The notes under the pieces: model-generated
What the model was told of the DNA's origin: nothing
Seen by the model: the letters and a program-made list of their open reading frames with translations, nothing else
The model's database searches: none
Program-made: the position numbers and the translations under genes
Part shown: in pieces, positions 35,763 to 44,100 of the stretch
Numbering within the stretch: position 1 is the stretch's first letter
Layout: every line of letters starts with the position of its first letter
Assembly: GCF_004366715.1 (NCBI RefSeq)
Contig: NZ_SOQZ01000006.1
Location: 124,001 to 188,000 of the forward strand
Source of the DNA: Meridianimaribacter flavus
GTDB taxonomy: Bacteria; Bacteroidota; Bacteroidia; Flavobacteriales; Flavobacteriaceae
Direction of reading: 5' to 3'
Length of the DNA stretch: 64,000 nt

Positions 35763-36839
35763 ATGAACACTATTACAAAATGCGTAGTGCTAGTAATCTT
35801 ATGCCTAGTTGTAGGTAAAATGAACGCACAAGACACAATTCAAAAGTCTAAAAATCAGTTTAAAATTGAGAGCCTTGATGAGTTAAAGAAAAAAATTGAA
35901 GAAGAAGAACGCGAGTATCTTAAAAAAGAAGTTGAGGCTATAAATCTTCGATTGGAAAATGGCGAAATTACTCAAGAAAAAGCCGATGCGCTTAAAAAAG
36001 AAGTAGCCAAAAAGCGTGCGCTTAATATTGAAAATCGTATTGCAATTATAGATAACAAAATAGAGTTGCTAAAGCGTAATGAAATAGGTTATGATAATTT
36101 GGACGACGATAAAGGAGATTATTTTGGATTCAGTTTTGGAGGCGATGGCGAAAGCTTTGCAGGTTTTAGAATAAAGAACAGAAAAAAGTTTCGAAAATAC
36201 GACAAACGCACAACTAGCGACCTAGTGTTTGCAGCAGGTTTTAACAACGCTATTGGTGACGGACAAAAAATAGGTGATGAATATGGTTTTATGAACTCAG
36301 GATTTGTAGAGTTAGGTTGGGCTTGGAAAACCAGAGTATTTAAAAACTCAAATGCCTTACGTTTAAAGTACGGATTCTCTTTTCAGTGGAACAAACTATC
36401 GCCAAAAGATGATAGGTACTTTGTGCAGGATGGTAACGTAACTACATTAGAGGAATTTCCGTATGAATTAAAAGAGTCTGAATTTAGAGTAACTAATTTG
36501 GTAGTGCCAGTGTATTTTGAATTTGGTCCATCTAAAAAAATCGAAAAAGACGATTATTTCCGTTATTCAACACACAACAAATTTAAAATTGGTGTTGGTG
36601 CTTACGCAGGATTTAACATTGGTACGCAGCAAAAACTAAGATACAAGCAAGATGGAGATAGAGTAAAAGAAAAAATAAAGCGTAACTACAATACTTCCGA
36701 TTTTGTATATGGTCTTGGCGCTTATGTTGGTTATGGCAGTATGGGATTATATATGAAATACGATTTAAACCCTTTATTTAAAGACCAAGCGTTTGACCAA
36801 CACAATTTATCAATGGGTTTACGCTTTGATTTAGATTAA
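35763..36839 (+). CDS. Outer-membrane beta-barrel protein with N-terminal coiled coil
   Basis: The 358-residue protein has a signal peptide (VVLVILCLVVGKMNAQ) and a Glu/Lys-rich coiled-coil stretch (residues about 30-105). It ends in a region of alternating strands typical of PorT-like barrels: FVELGWAWKTRVF, FKIGVGAYAGFNIGTQQ, and a terminal LSMGLRFDLD. It follows the sigma factor and membrane partner with no terminator between. It may therefore belong to the same envelope-stress unit, as a target or sensor. Its exact role is unknown. Confidence 0.7.
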   Translation: MNTITKCVVLVILCLVVGKMNAQDTIQKSKNQFKIESLDELKKKIEEEEREYLKKEVEAINLRLENGEITQEKADALKKEVAKKRALNIENRIAIIDNKIELLKRNEIGYDNLDDDKGDYFGFSFGGDGESFAGFRIKNRKKFRKYDKRTTSDLVFAAGFNNAIGDGQKIGDEYGFMNSGFVELGWAWKTRVFKNSNALRLKYGFSFQWNKLSPKDDRYFVQDGNVTTLEEFPYELKESEFRVTNLVVPVYFEFGPSKKIEKDDYFRYSTHNKFKIGVGAYAGFNIGTQQKLRYKQDGDRVKEKIKRNYNTSDFVYGLGAYVGYGSMGLYMKYDLNPLFKDQAFDQHNLSMGLRFDLD

Positions 36840-36860
36840 AACAATTATTTGAGTTAGTAA

Positions 36861-36889
36861 AAAAGCCTCCTTAACTGGAGGTTTTTTTA
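36861..36889 (+). terminator. Terminator of the sigma-factor operon
   Basis: CCTCC pairs with GGAGG around TTAACT, with extra A-T and G-U pairs, then seven T. Confidence 0.78.
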
Positions 36890-36915
36890 ATATATGATAA
36901 TGCTGAAGATTTGGT

Positions 36916-37050
36916 TTCGTTTAACGGTTTTGTGTATGGCTCGTTGCGGGAAATCCGCGAGGATTTTCCGCCGAAACCGAAAGATAGCAAATTGCAATGA
37001 ATTCCGATTAGGAATTCAGCCGCAATGAGCTATACACGTTGTTGCCACAC
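36916..37050. repeat. Highly structured palindromic element at the edge of the WG-repeat gene cassette
   Basis: An 18-base arm at 36932-36949 pairs with 37020-37037 throughout if two G-U pairs are allowed. Inside are a hairpin AAATCC/GGATTT (36951-36966) and a 7-bp palindrome GAATTCC/GGAATTC (36999-37017). The element starts with TTCGTTTAAC and ends with TTGCCACAC. Both sequences recur in inverse orientation beyond the neighbouring gene (37992-38001 and 37945-37953). It looks like a mobile-element end or a structured RNA. Confidence 0.65.
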
Positions 37051-37057
37051 GTTTTTT

Positions 37058-37942
37058 TTATTCGGTTGGTTTTATTTTTTCCCCTTTTTTATTTAGATAG
37101 TGAACTCCACCACCGAAATGAGGTGCTCCATAAAACTCAATTAACTCTCCTTGAAATCCTAAATAACAATGCATTTCTATTTCATTGAGAATTTCTCCAC
37201 TCTCATTTATAATAGCATCAAGGAAATAGTCATTAGCAGTTTCAAAATCACGCTTATTTACTCTAACGCCACAAACTCCATTTTTAAATTTATCTACTTT
37301 ATAAAACTTTGGCTTAATCACGACATTGTCTAAACTGTCTTTGAAACCCCAAAGTTCATTTTCTTGAAATGGAACATAATTATCAGATTTATATTCTGAT
37401 TTATCTTTTGTTCCCATACTGTCTTTTTTTCTTGAGTTGTAAATCTCTACTCTTGAAAAAGTTTTTGTTCCGATTCTTTCTCCTTTTGTATTTATTGGAT
37501 AAAAATCAGAGAATTCTTTGTCGCTCACATATGCAATTCCGTTTTTAAATTCTCCGTGTCCATCTTTCCAAGTTTTTCCAAATTCATTAACTCCGTTTCT
37601 ATTCACAAACCATTGTTCTTCAAAGCTTGAAATTCGAGCAAATCCTTCGCTAAATTCTGTTTCTGGAAAATTATCTTTAATGTCGAAAACTTTATTTCCT
37701 AAAGTGTCAATAAAAATCCATTTGTAACCTTTTTTTATGACCTCTTTGGAAACGTAGCAAAGTCCTTCGCTGAAATCTCCAACATTTAGATATTCCGCTT
37801 TAACTATAATTTTTCCGTTTTTGTCCATAAATCCGTATTTGCTATTTTCGGATTGGAACTTATATAGTCCGTTTCCTTGTCCAAATGAAAGGCTCGAAAC
37901 TAAAATCAGAAGTACTATTATTGTTCTCAATGTTTTTCTCAA
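37058..37942 (-). CDS. WG-repeat protein with signal peptide
   Basis: The 294-residue exported protein (signal IIVLLILVSSLSFGQ) has several WG (KWG)-type repeats: KYGFMDKNGKIIVKAEYLNVGDFSEG, recurring in weaker form as YKWIFIDTLGNKVF, LWGFKDSLDNVVIKPKF and others. Such repeats form beta structures of uncertain role. The start is TTG, with no in-frame ATG before it. It is not linked to either neighbour, and inverted sequence pairs border it (see 36916-38001). This suggests it travels as a cassette. Confidence 0.72.
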   Translation of the reverse strand: MRKTLRTIIVLLILVSSLSFGQGNGLYKFQSENSKYGFMDKNGKIIVKAEYLNVGDFSEGLCYVSKEVIKKGYKWIFIDTLGNKVFDIKDNFPETEFSEGFARISSFEEQWFVNRNGVNEFGKTWKDGHGEFKNGIAYVSDKEFSDFYPINTKGERIGTKTFSRVEIYNSRKKDSMGTKDKSEYKSDNYVPFQENELWGFKDSLDNVVIKPKFYKVDKFKNGVCGVRVNKRDFETANDYFLDAIINESGEILNEIEMHCYLGFQGELIEFYGAPHFGGGVHYLNKKGEKIKPTE

Positions 37943-37944
37943 AT

Positions 37945-38001
37945 GTGTGGCAAAATAAAGATATGAATTGTTTTAATAATTTATATCGTCTGTTAAACGA
38001 A
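37945..38001. repeat. Right boundary of the WG-repeat gene cassette
   Basis: GTGTGGCAA (37945-37953) and GTTAAACGAA (37992-38001) are exact inverse copies of 37042-37050 and 36916-36925. The internal palindrome seen on the left side is absent here. Confidence 0.5.
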
Positions 38002-38103
38002 GTTCGGTTTTTTATTTTATAAAGTCAAGTTTTTACTCTCAGCTTAAATTTTTTAGACAAGGAGTTTTATAGTACATTTACAGTCTGCAAATTTTTTTCA
38101 ACG

Positions 38104-40074
38104 TTGATATCAAAATCTACCATAGAACATGTCTTTGAAACCGCTCGTGTAGAGGAGGTTATTGGCGATTTTGTTACCTTAAAAAAATCAGGCACTAACT
38201 TTAAAGGGTTGAGTCCTTTTAGTGACGAGCGTACACCTAGCTTTATGGTGTCACCTGTAAAACAAATTTGGAAAGATTTTAGTAGTGGTAAAGGTGGTAA
38301 TGTAGTAACGTTTTTGATGGAACACGAGCATTTCACTTATCCTGAGGCTATAAAATACTTAGCAAAAAAGTATAATATTGACGTTGAAGAAACCGAACAA
38401 ACCAATGAGCAAAAAGAAGAAGCCAACGAAAGGGAAAGCATGTATTTGGTTAGCGAGTTTGCAAATGACTATTTTCAAAAAGTCATGTTTAAAACAGACC
38501 AAGGTCAAGCCATTGGATTAAGCTATTTTAAAGAACGTGGATTTACCAACGAAACCATTAAAAAGTTTCAATTAGGATACTCACCAGATGACTGGCAAGC
38601 CTTTACTGACGAAGCTGTAAAAAAAGGCTATCAAATGGAATTCTTGGAAAAAACAGGACTTACCATTGTAAAGGACAATAAAACTTTTGACCGTTTTAAA
38701 GGTCGTGTGATGTTTCCTATACATAGTATGAGTGGTCGTGTTTTAGGATTTGGAGGTAGAATACTCACTAACGATAAAAAAGCTGCAAAATACCTAAACT
38801 CGCCAGAGAGTACCATATATCACAAGAGTAAAGTGTTGTATGGTTTGTATCATGCAAAACAAAGTATTGCTAAAGAAGATAATTGCTTTTTGGTTGAAGG
38901 TTACACTGATGTTATTCAATTTCACCAAACAGGAATAAAAAATGTAGTGGCTTCTTCTGGTACTGCGTTAACACCAGAGCAAATAAGGCTTATAAACCGA
39001 TTAACAAAAAACATAACTGTGCTTTTTGATGGTGATGCAGCAGGTATAAGAGCATCGCTTCGAGGTATCGATTTAATCCTTGAACAAGGAATGAATGTAA
39101 GGGTTTGCACATTTCCTAATGGTGAAGATCCTGATAGTTTTGCAAAGCAAAATACTTATGAAGAGCTCAACACGTTTTTAAATGAAAATGCTAAAGACTT
39201 CATTCAGTTTAAAGCCTCTATTTTAGTTGAAGAAGCTAAAAATGATCCAATAAAAAAAGCTGAAACCATTAGAGATATTGTAAATAGTATTTCTAAAATT
39301 CCTGATAGTATTAAGCGAGAAGTTTATGTCCAGGAGTGTTCTAGAATTATGGATATTAGCGAAAATGTACTGTTTAGTACTTTGGCGCAAATAAGTAAAA
39401 AAGAACATCAGCAAGCCAATAAAGATTTCAAAAAGGAACAAAAAGCTTTTGAAGTTGTAAGACAAGAACAACCCAAACAAAAAATTGATATTCAATATGA
39501 GCTAGAACGTAAGATTATTGAAATTCTACTTTTGTATGGTAATGAAACCGAAGATTTTGAAGATTTGGTATTAAAGGAAGATGAAAATACCAATGAGTTA
39601 AAGCTAGAACCTGTAATTAATACTAGTAAAGTATTTGAGAAGATTTACCTCGATTTGCAGGAAGACGAAATGCAGTTTACTAACCCAAACTTTAAAAGTC
39701 TGTACTATACTTTAATTGATAATTTACATCAAAACCAAGACTTTTCAACACGCGATTTTGTGAGTAAACTTAGTCAGGATATGGCTAGTGAAGTCACAAC
39801 TATTTTAATGAACGACGAGCGTTACAATCTTCATGATTGGGAAAGAAACCATATTGTACCTAAAGACAAAAATGAAACTATAGCGCAATTGGTGAGTCAA
39901 ACCATTTTGAGTTTACGTTGTTATTTAATTGATAAAAAAGTAGCTGAATATAAAAACGATACATTACGAGAAGATGTCAATGTAAAAGGCGTGTTAGAAG
40001 ATGTTAGGGATTATTTAGGGCTTAAAATGTTACTGTCTAGAAAACTTGGAAAAGTGGTTGGAGGTAAAATTTAA
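38104..40074 (+). CDS. dnaG: DNA primase with degenerate zinc-binding domain
   Basis: The 656-residue primase makes RNA primers for replication. In the N-terminal CHC2 domain the usual zinc ligands are replaced: LSPFSDERTPSF has Ser where Cys and His are expected, and KDFSSGKGG has Asp and Ser where two Cys are expected. The core and TOPRIM parts look intact (FKGRVMFPIHSMSGRVLGFGGR, FLVEGYTDVIQFHQ, ITVLFDGDAAGIRASLRG). The start is TTG at 38104, matching the family's conserved first residues. Its stop overlaps that of the convergent regulator gene by 3 bases. Confidence 0.93.
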   Translation: MISKSTIEHVFETARVEEVIGDFVTLKKSGTNFKGLSPFSDERTPSFMVSPVKQIWKDFSSGKGGNVVTFLMEHEHFTYPEAIKYLAKKYNIDVEETEQTNEQKEEANERESMYLVSEFANDYFQKVMFKTDQGQAIGLSYFKERGFTNETIKKFQLGYSPDDWQAFTDEAVKKGYQMEFLEKTGLTIVKDNKTFDRFKGRVMFPIHSMSGRVLGFGGRILTNDKKAAKYLNSPESTIYHKSKVLYGLYHAKQSIAKEDNCFLVEGYTDVIQFHQTGIKNVVASSGTALTPEQIRLINRLTKNITVLFDGDAAGIRASLRGIDLILEQGMNVRVCTFPNGEDPDSFAKQNTYEELNTFLNENAKDFIQFKASILVEEAKNDPIKKAETIRDIVNSISKIPDSIKREVYVQECSRIMDISENVLFSTLAQISKKEHQQANKDFKKEQKAFEVVRQEQPKQKIDIQYELERKIIEILLLYGNETEDFEDLVLKEDENTNELKLEPVINTSKVFEKIYLDLQEDEMQFTNPNFKSLYYTLIDNLHQNQDFSTRDFVSKLSQDMASEVTTILMNDERYNLHDWERNHIVPKDKNETIAQLVSQTILSLRCYLIDKKVAEYKNDTLREDVNVKGVLEDVRDYLGLKMLLSRKLGKVVGGKI

Positions 40075-40700
40075 GTAAGCTCCAAATGTTTCGCTTGATG
40101 AATTAAATCTACAAGGTTGGTAACTTTCAATTTTTTAAAAAGACGTGCTTTATAAGTGCTAACCGTTTTTTCGTTAATGTCCAATTCCATTGCAATTTCC
40201 TTATTCTTTTTACCTGAAGATAATAACTTTAAAACTTCAACTTCTCTTGTAGATAAACGCTTGTAGAGTCTGCTTGTGGTTTTTTTAGCTTCATCAAATG
40301 TAAGATGTTTAGCCATATTGTTGCTTAAGTAAATATCACCTTGATGCACTTTAAGAATAGCTTCTTTAAGAGTGTCAGTATCTACTGTTTTAGATACATA
40401 AGCCGATGCACCTGCTTTAAGTACGCTTATAGCATAAATTTCTTCAGGATGATGACTGTACATTATTACCTTAAGGTTTTGATGCTCTTTTTTTATGGCG
40501 CGTAACGCAGTTATACCATTAAGCTCTGGAAGGTCAATTTCTGAGATAATAACGTCAACAGGATAGCGTCTCACAAATTCAAAAATCTCGATTCCACTTC
40601 CAACACCACCAATAACATCAATCTCATGACTGTGCTCAAAAAGTAATTTTAAGCCAGTTCTAATAATAGGATGATTGTCTACAACTAATACCTTTATCAT
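40071..40700 (-). CDS. NarL/FixJ-type response regulator with Glu at the phosphorylation site
   Basis: The 209-residue protein has a receiver domain (residues 1-120) and a LuxR-type helix-turn-helix (LSTREVEVLKLLSSGKKNKEIA, near residue 146 onward). In the receiver the expected phospho-Asp is Glu54 (VDVIISEIDLPELNG), and the acidic pair at the start is D8-N9. The conserved Lys (YVSKT) is kept. Glu often mimics the phosphorylated state, so it may act without a kinase. No histidine kinase gene is nearby. Target genes are unknown. Confidence 0.85.
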   Translation of the reverse strand: MIKVLVVDNHPIIRTGLKLLFEHSHEIDVIGGVGSGIEIFEFVRRYPVDVIISEIDLPELNGITALRAIKKEHQNLKVIMYSHHPEEIYAISVLKAGASAYVSKTVDTDTLKEAILKVHQGDIYLSNNMAKHLTFDEAKKTTSRLYKRLSTREVEVLKLLSSGKKNKEIAMELDINEKTVSTYKARLFKKLKVTNLVDLIHQAKHLELT

Positions 40701-40825
40701 AATGAGTTGAATTATAAATTCGTGTTAGAACTTAAGATGGTTAAGCTCTATAAGGGGAGATTTATGATATAAAAATAAGGAAAAAATCAACAACTTTAAC
40801 ATTTTTAAGGTTAAATCATTAAAAA

Positions 40826-41614
40826 TTATTTTAAATTTTTAGGAATTTCGCAAACAGGAATCGGTATCATTTTATGCATATTCGAAGAGTTAAATCTCAT
40901 AAAGATTTCAAACACTTTTTGCTCACGACCTTCAAAGTCAGCAATTGTTTTTCCTTCGTCTTTCATTTGCATTGCCCACTCTAGTTCTGGATAAGATGCA
41001 CCTATTTGATCTTCATCACTTCTAGCATCACCAAAAAGTCCGTCGCTAGGAGCAGCATTCATTATAGATTCAGGTACTTGTAATAATTCACCTAGTTTGT
41101 AAACTTCCGATTTCATTAAATCAGCAATTGGGCTTAAATCAACACCTCCATCACCATACTTAGTGTAAAAGCCAACACCAAAATCTTCAACTTTATTTCC
41201 AGTTCCTGCAACCAAAAGTCCTAAAAGTCCAGCATGGTAATATAAAGTAGTCATTCTTAAACGAGCTCTGGTGTTTGCTAATGCCATGTCAACTGTAGCT
41301 TGTTTGCCTTCAAGAGAAACTTCGGTCTTAAACTCTTCAAATACAGGAGTAAGGTCTACTCTAGTGTCTTTTACATTAGAAAAACGTTGTTTTAGTTGTG
41401 CTATGTGTTCTTGTGCGCGAGTTACATGGCTTTGCGCTTGGTGAATAGGCATTTCTATACACAAAATATCTAATCCTGTTTTTGCGCATAGCGTAGAAGT
41501 TACAGCAGAATCAATTCCGCCAGAAATACCTACAACAAATCCATTTACTTTTGCGTTTGTTGCATAATCCTTTAACCAATTTACAATGTGAGTGACAACT
41601 TTTTCTGTTTGCAT
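40826..41614 (-). CDS. nadE: Ammonia-dependent NAD synthetase
   Basis: The 262-residue enzyme catalyses the last step of NAD synthesis. The PP-loop is VGISGGIDSAVTSTLCAK (near residue 28). VAGTGNKVEDFGVGFYTKYGDGGVDLSPIADL and the acceptor loop follow. There is no N-terminal glutaminase domain, so it uses free ammonia. A -7 box on the minus strand at 41655-41662 probably drives it, divergent from gldB. Confidence 0.93.
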   Translation of the reverse strand: MQTEKVVTHIVNWLKDYATNAKVNGFVVGISGGIDSAVTSTLCAKTGLDILCIEMPIHQAQSHVTRAQEHIAQLKQRFSNVKDTRVDLTPVFEEFKTEVSLEGKQATVDMALANTRARLRMTTLYYHAGLLGLLVAGTGNKVEDFGVGFYTKYGDGGVDLSPIADLMKSEVYKLGELLQVPESIMNAAPSDGLFGDARSDEDQIGASYPELEWAMQMKDEGKTIADFEGREQKVFEIFMRFNSSNMHKMIPIPVCEIPKNLK

Positions 41615-41642
41615 TTTGTATACGATTTAATTCTAAGAATAG

Positions 41643-41650
41643 TACCTTTG
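41643..41650 (+). promoter_or_regulatory. -7 promoter box for gldBC
   Basis: TACCTTTG matches TAnnTTTG exactly, 57 bases before the gldB start. Confidence 0.4.
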
Positions 41651-41654
41651 CAAA

Positions 41655-41662
41655 CAAAAATA
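41655..41662 (-). promoter_or_regulatory. -7 promoter box for nadE
   Basis: Read on the minus strand this is TATTTTTG, an exact match, 41 bases before the nadE start. It lies close to the divergent gldB box. Confidence 0.4.
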
Positions 41663-41706
41663 AACTAATCGCATTAGTAATAAAAATAAACAAGGTTTAA
41701 GTTTTT

Positions 41707-42666
41707 ATGAAGAAATTGATTTTACTTTTTGTGGGTTTTGCTTTTGTGTTTTCATGTGCAGATGAAAGCAAAGTTGAAAAAGAAATTGCTGCGATAGATG
41801 TTGATGTTGTTGTAGAACGATTTGATAAAGCGTTTGCTAGTTCAAAACCCGAAGACTTACCTAAGTTAAAAGCGGCTTTTCCGTTTATGTTTTCAAAAAC
41901 CGAAAACGATTCGGTCTTAACGCATAGAATGTCTGATACTTTACAACAGCAGTTGTTTGTTGAGATTGATAAAGTGTTCAATAATTTTGCGCCTCAGGAG
42001 CACGAAATCAAAAAACTATTTCAGCATTTAAAGTATTACGACAAAACATTTTCAGCGCCAAGAGTGGTAACTTTTTCTGATTATGTAAGGTATAGAGACA
42101 AAGTGTATGTAACTGATACAATCGCTCTGGTGGCTCTTGATACTTATTTGGGTGCTGACCACGAATTTTATGGTGGAATTCCAAAATACATTTCAGAAAA
42201 CATGAAGCCTTCTCAAATCACACCAGATTTGGCTGCTGCTTATGCTGACAGGTATATTTATCAATCACAACGAAAAACTCTGTTAGACGAAATGATTTAT
42301 TTTGGTAAGGCATTGTATTTTATGGATAAGATAATTCCGTTTAAAACTGATGCAGAAAAAATTGGTTACACCAAAGAGCAACTAGAGTGGGCAATTTCTA
42401 ATGAAGATCAAATTTGGAGGTATTTTATTTCAAAGGAATTATTGTATAATACCGATTCTAGCTTGCCTGCAAGATTTACTGCGCCAGCGCCTTTTACTAA
42501 GTTTTATCTAGAACTAGATACTGAGTCTCCTGGTAAATTAGGGCAATTTATAGGTTGGCAAATTGTAAAATCCTACATGGAGAATAATGACGATGACTTC
42601 ATGGATATGCTGCAAAAAGATGCAGTTGAAATTTTTAATAATGCAAAATATAAACCGAACAGATAA
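41707..42666 (+). CDS. gldB: Gliding motility lipoprotein GldB
   Basis: The 319-residue lipoprotein (ILLFVGFAFVFSCADES, Cys near residue 17) has the features of GldB, which is needed for gliding and type IX secretion in Flavobacterium. Recognisable parts are VVVERFDKAFASS, TFSDYVRYRDKVYVTDTIALVALDTYLG and GQFIGWQIVKSYME. Its start-stop junction with gldC overlaps by one base, the normal order for this pair. Confidence 0.88.
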   Translation: MKKLILLFVGFAFVFSCADESKVEKEIAAIDVDVVVERFDKAFASSKPEDLPKLKAAFPFMFSKTENDSVLTHRMSDTLQQQLFVEIDKVFNNFAPQEHEIKKLFQHLKYYDKTFSAPRVVTFSDYVRYRDKVYVTDTIALVALDTYLGADHEFYGGIPKYISENMKPSQITPDLAAAYADRYIYQSQRKTLLDEMIYFGKALYFMDKIIPFKTDAEKIGYTKEQLEWAISNEDQIWRYFISKELLYNTDSSLPARFTAPAPFTKFYLELDTESPGKLGQFIGWQIVKSYMENNDDDFMDMLQKDAVEIFNNAKYKPNR

Positions 42667-43001
42667 TGAGTGAAAATAAAAAATCAACTATAGAGTTAAG
42701 TGTTGAATTAGACGAAAATCACATTCCTGAAACGCTTCGATGGACTGCTAAGGATGGAGGTGTTGAAAACGAAGAGGCAAAAGCAATGTTGCTATCGGTT
42801 TGGGATAGTAAAGCTCAAGAAACACTAAGAATTGATTTGTGGACAAAAGACATGCCTGTTGATGAAATGAAAGTCTTTTTCCATCAAACCCTAGTTGCGA
42901 TGAGTGATACTTTTAATAGAGCAACTCAAGATGAAAAAATGACAGCGACAATGAAAGATTTTTGTGATTATTTTGCTGAAAAATTAGAACTTAAAAAGTA
43001 A
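42666..43001 (+). CDS. gldC: Gliding motility protein GldC
   Basis: This small 111-residue cytoplasmic protein contains DENHIPETLRWTAKDGG and LWTKDMPVDEMKVFFHQTL, typical of GldC. In Flavobacterium loss of GldC impairs but does not abolish gliding. It is encoded one base into the end of gldB and is followed by a strong terminator. Confidence 0.9.
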   Translation: MSENKKSTIELSVELDENHIPETLRWTAKDGGVENEEAKAMLLSVWDSKAQETLRIDLWTKDMPVDEMKVFFHQTLVAMSDTFNRATQDEKMTATMKDFCDYFAEKLELKK

Positions 43002-43085
43002 ATTTAATACTACTTTAATCTTTTTATAACTTAAGAAAATAAGTTAATAGTTATGTTTGTAATGCTATTAATCTATTAAGGTATT

Positions 43086-43131
43086 TAAAGCATTGGTTAG
43101 GCTTCAATGTCGAAGCAACCAGTGCTTTTTT
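43086..43131 (+). terminator. Terminator of gldBC
   Basis: AGCATTGGTT (43089-43098) pairs with AACCAGTGCT (43117-43126), with an inner GCTTC/GAAGC hairpin, then TTTTTT. It partly covers an alternative TTG start of the next gene. Confidence 0.82.
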
Positions 43132-43144
43132 GTATTTTAGAGGT

Positions 43145-43759
43145 ATGAGAAAAATTTTATTTGGAGTCATAATCACGCTTATTGTTCTTTTTACCTTTAA
43201 GTATTGTGGTGATAAAAAAGAAGAGCAAATAATCCTAAAGGAAAATTCAGCTTTAATACAAGAGCAGTTAAAAAACGTCAGTAAACTGGTGGTGACCGAA
43301 GGTCATTTTAGCGAAGTCTTCTCATATGAAAATTCCAAGCGTATGTTTGGCGATTTAATTGAGGTTGAAAAAAAAGCTTTGGTAGTTGTAAATGCTGATG
43401 TAACTATAGCTTACGACTTGTCTAAAATTGAATATAATATTGACGAGACTACAAAAACACTTCAAATATTAACTATCCCAAAAGAAGAAATAAAAATCAA
43501 CCCAGATTTCGAATACTACGATATACAAGCTGATTATCTCAATCCATTTGAAGCAAAAGACTATAACGAAATTAAAAAAACGGTTAAGCAGCAATTAATG
43601 AAGAAAATTGAAGTTTCCGATTTAAAGTCTAATGCACAGAATAGATTGCTAAGCGAACTCTCAAAGTTTTATATTTTAACTAACTCTTTAGGTTGGACTT
43701 TAGAGTACAATCAAACACCAATTGAAAGTTTAGAAGTGTTCAGTAAACTTAAATTATAG
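43145..43759 (+). CDS. DUF4230 membrane-anchored protein
   Basis: The 204-residue protein has one N-terminal hydrophobic segment (ILFGVIITLIVLFTFKYC) that anchors it or is a signal. A DUF4230 domain follows (VTEGHFSEVFSYEN, ALVVVNADVTIAYDLSK, QILTIPKEEIKINPDFEYYDI). Function is unknown in the family. I chose the ATG at 43145, because the TTG at 43130 lies in the terminator. It converges on a rhodanese gene with adjacent stop codons. Confidence 0.78.
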   Translation: MRKILFGVIITLIVLFTFKYCGDKKEEQIILKENSALIQEQLKNVSKLVVTEGHFSEVFSYENSKRMFGDLIEVEKKALVVVNADVTIAYDLSKIEYNIDETTKTLQILTIPKEEIKINPDFEYYDIQADYLNPFEAKDYNEIKKTVKQQLMKKIEVSDLKSNAQNRLLSELSKFYILTNSLGWTLEYNQTPIESLEVFSKLKL

Positions 43760-44059
43760 CTTGTTTTTCAAAGAAACCCAACCACCTCCATTTGTAGCGT
43801 CAATGTTATTGAGGTTTAAAAATTTTGCTGCCTTAGCAGAACGAACTCCACTTTCGCAACAAACAACAAGAGGTTTGTTTAATGCTTTTAATTCGTCAAC
43901 ATGATTTTTTAAGTCGTCTAAAGGTATGTGTCTGGAGCCTTCAATATGACCATTGTCCCATTCACGTTGCGTTCTCACGTCTAGTATTTGGGCACCATTC
44001 TTCATGTAAAAGTCAACTTGTCTTTTTTTTGCGCCAAAAATAAAATCCAAAAATCCCAT
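43754..44059 (-). CDS. Rhodanese-like domain protein
   Basis: This single rhodanese domain of 101 residues contains AQILDVRTQREWDNGHIEGSRHIPL and the active-site loop CCESGVRSAKAAKFL, in which the catalytic Cys is present. It may carry sulfur or reduce persulfides. The N-terminus (MGFLDFIFG) is amphipathic rather than a clear signal. It is next to the TetR regulator on the other strand. Confidence 0.85.
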   Translation of the reverse strand: MGFLDFIFGAKKRQVDFYMKNGAQILDVRTQREWDNGHIEGSRHIPLDDLKNHVDELKALNKPLVVCCESGVRSAKAAKFLNLNNIDATNGGGWVSLKNKL

Positions 44060-44100
44060 AGTTTTTCTTTTTGTATAAATTTACGGTTAAATATTAACTT

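Noticed and set aside
36916-37050. Integron attC site or insertion-sequence end
   Set aside because: The fold is suggestive, but no integrase or transposase gene is in the window and no duplicated target site was found, so it is left as an unclassified structured element.
37945-38103. A small gene between the WG-repeat gene and dnaG
   Set aside because: Only very short frames exist; the region holds the cassette boundary and the probable dnaG promoter (near match TACATTTA at about 38072).
40069-40076. Overlapping stop codons of dnaG and the response regulator
   Set aside because: Sharing TTAA between convergent stops is common in compact genomes; the same holds for the adjacent stops at 43754-43759.
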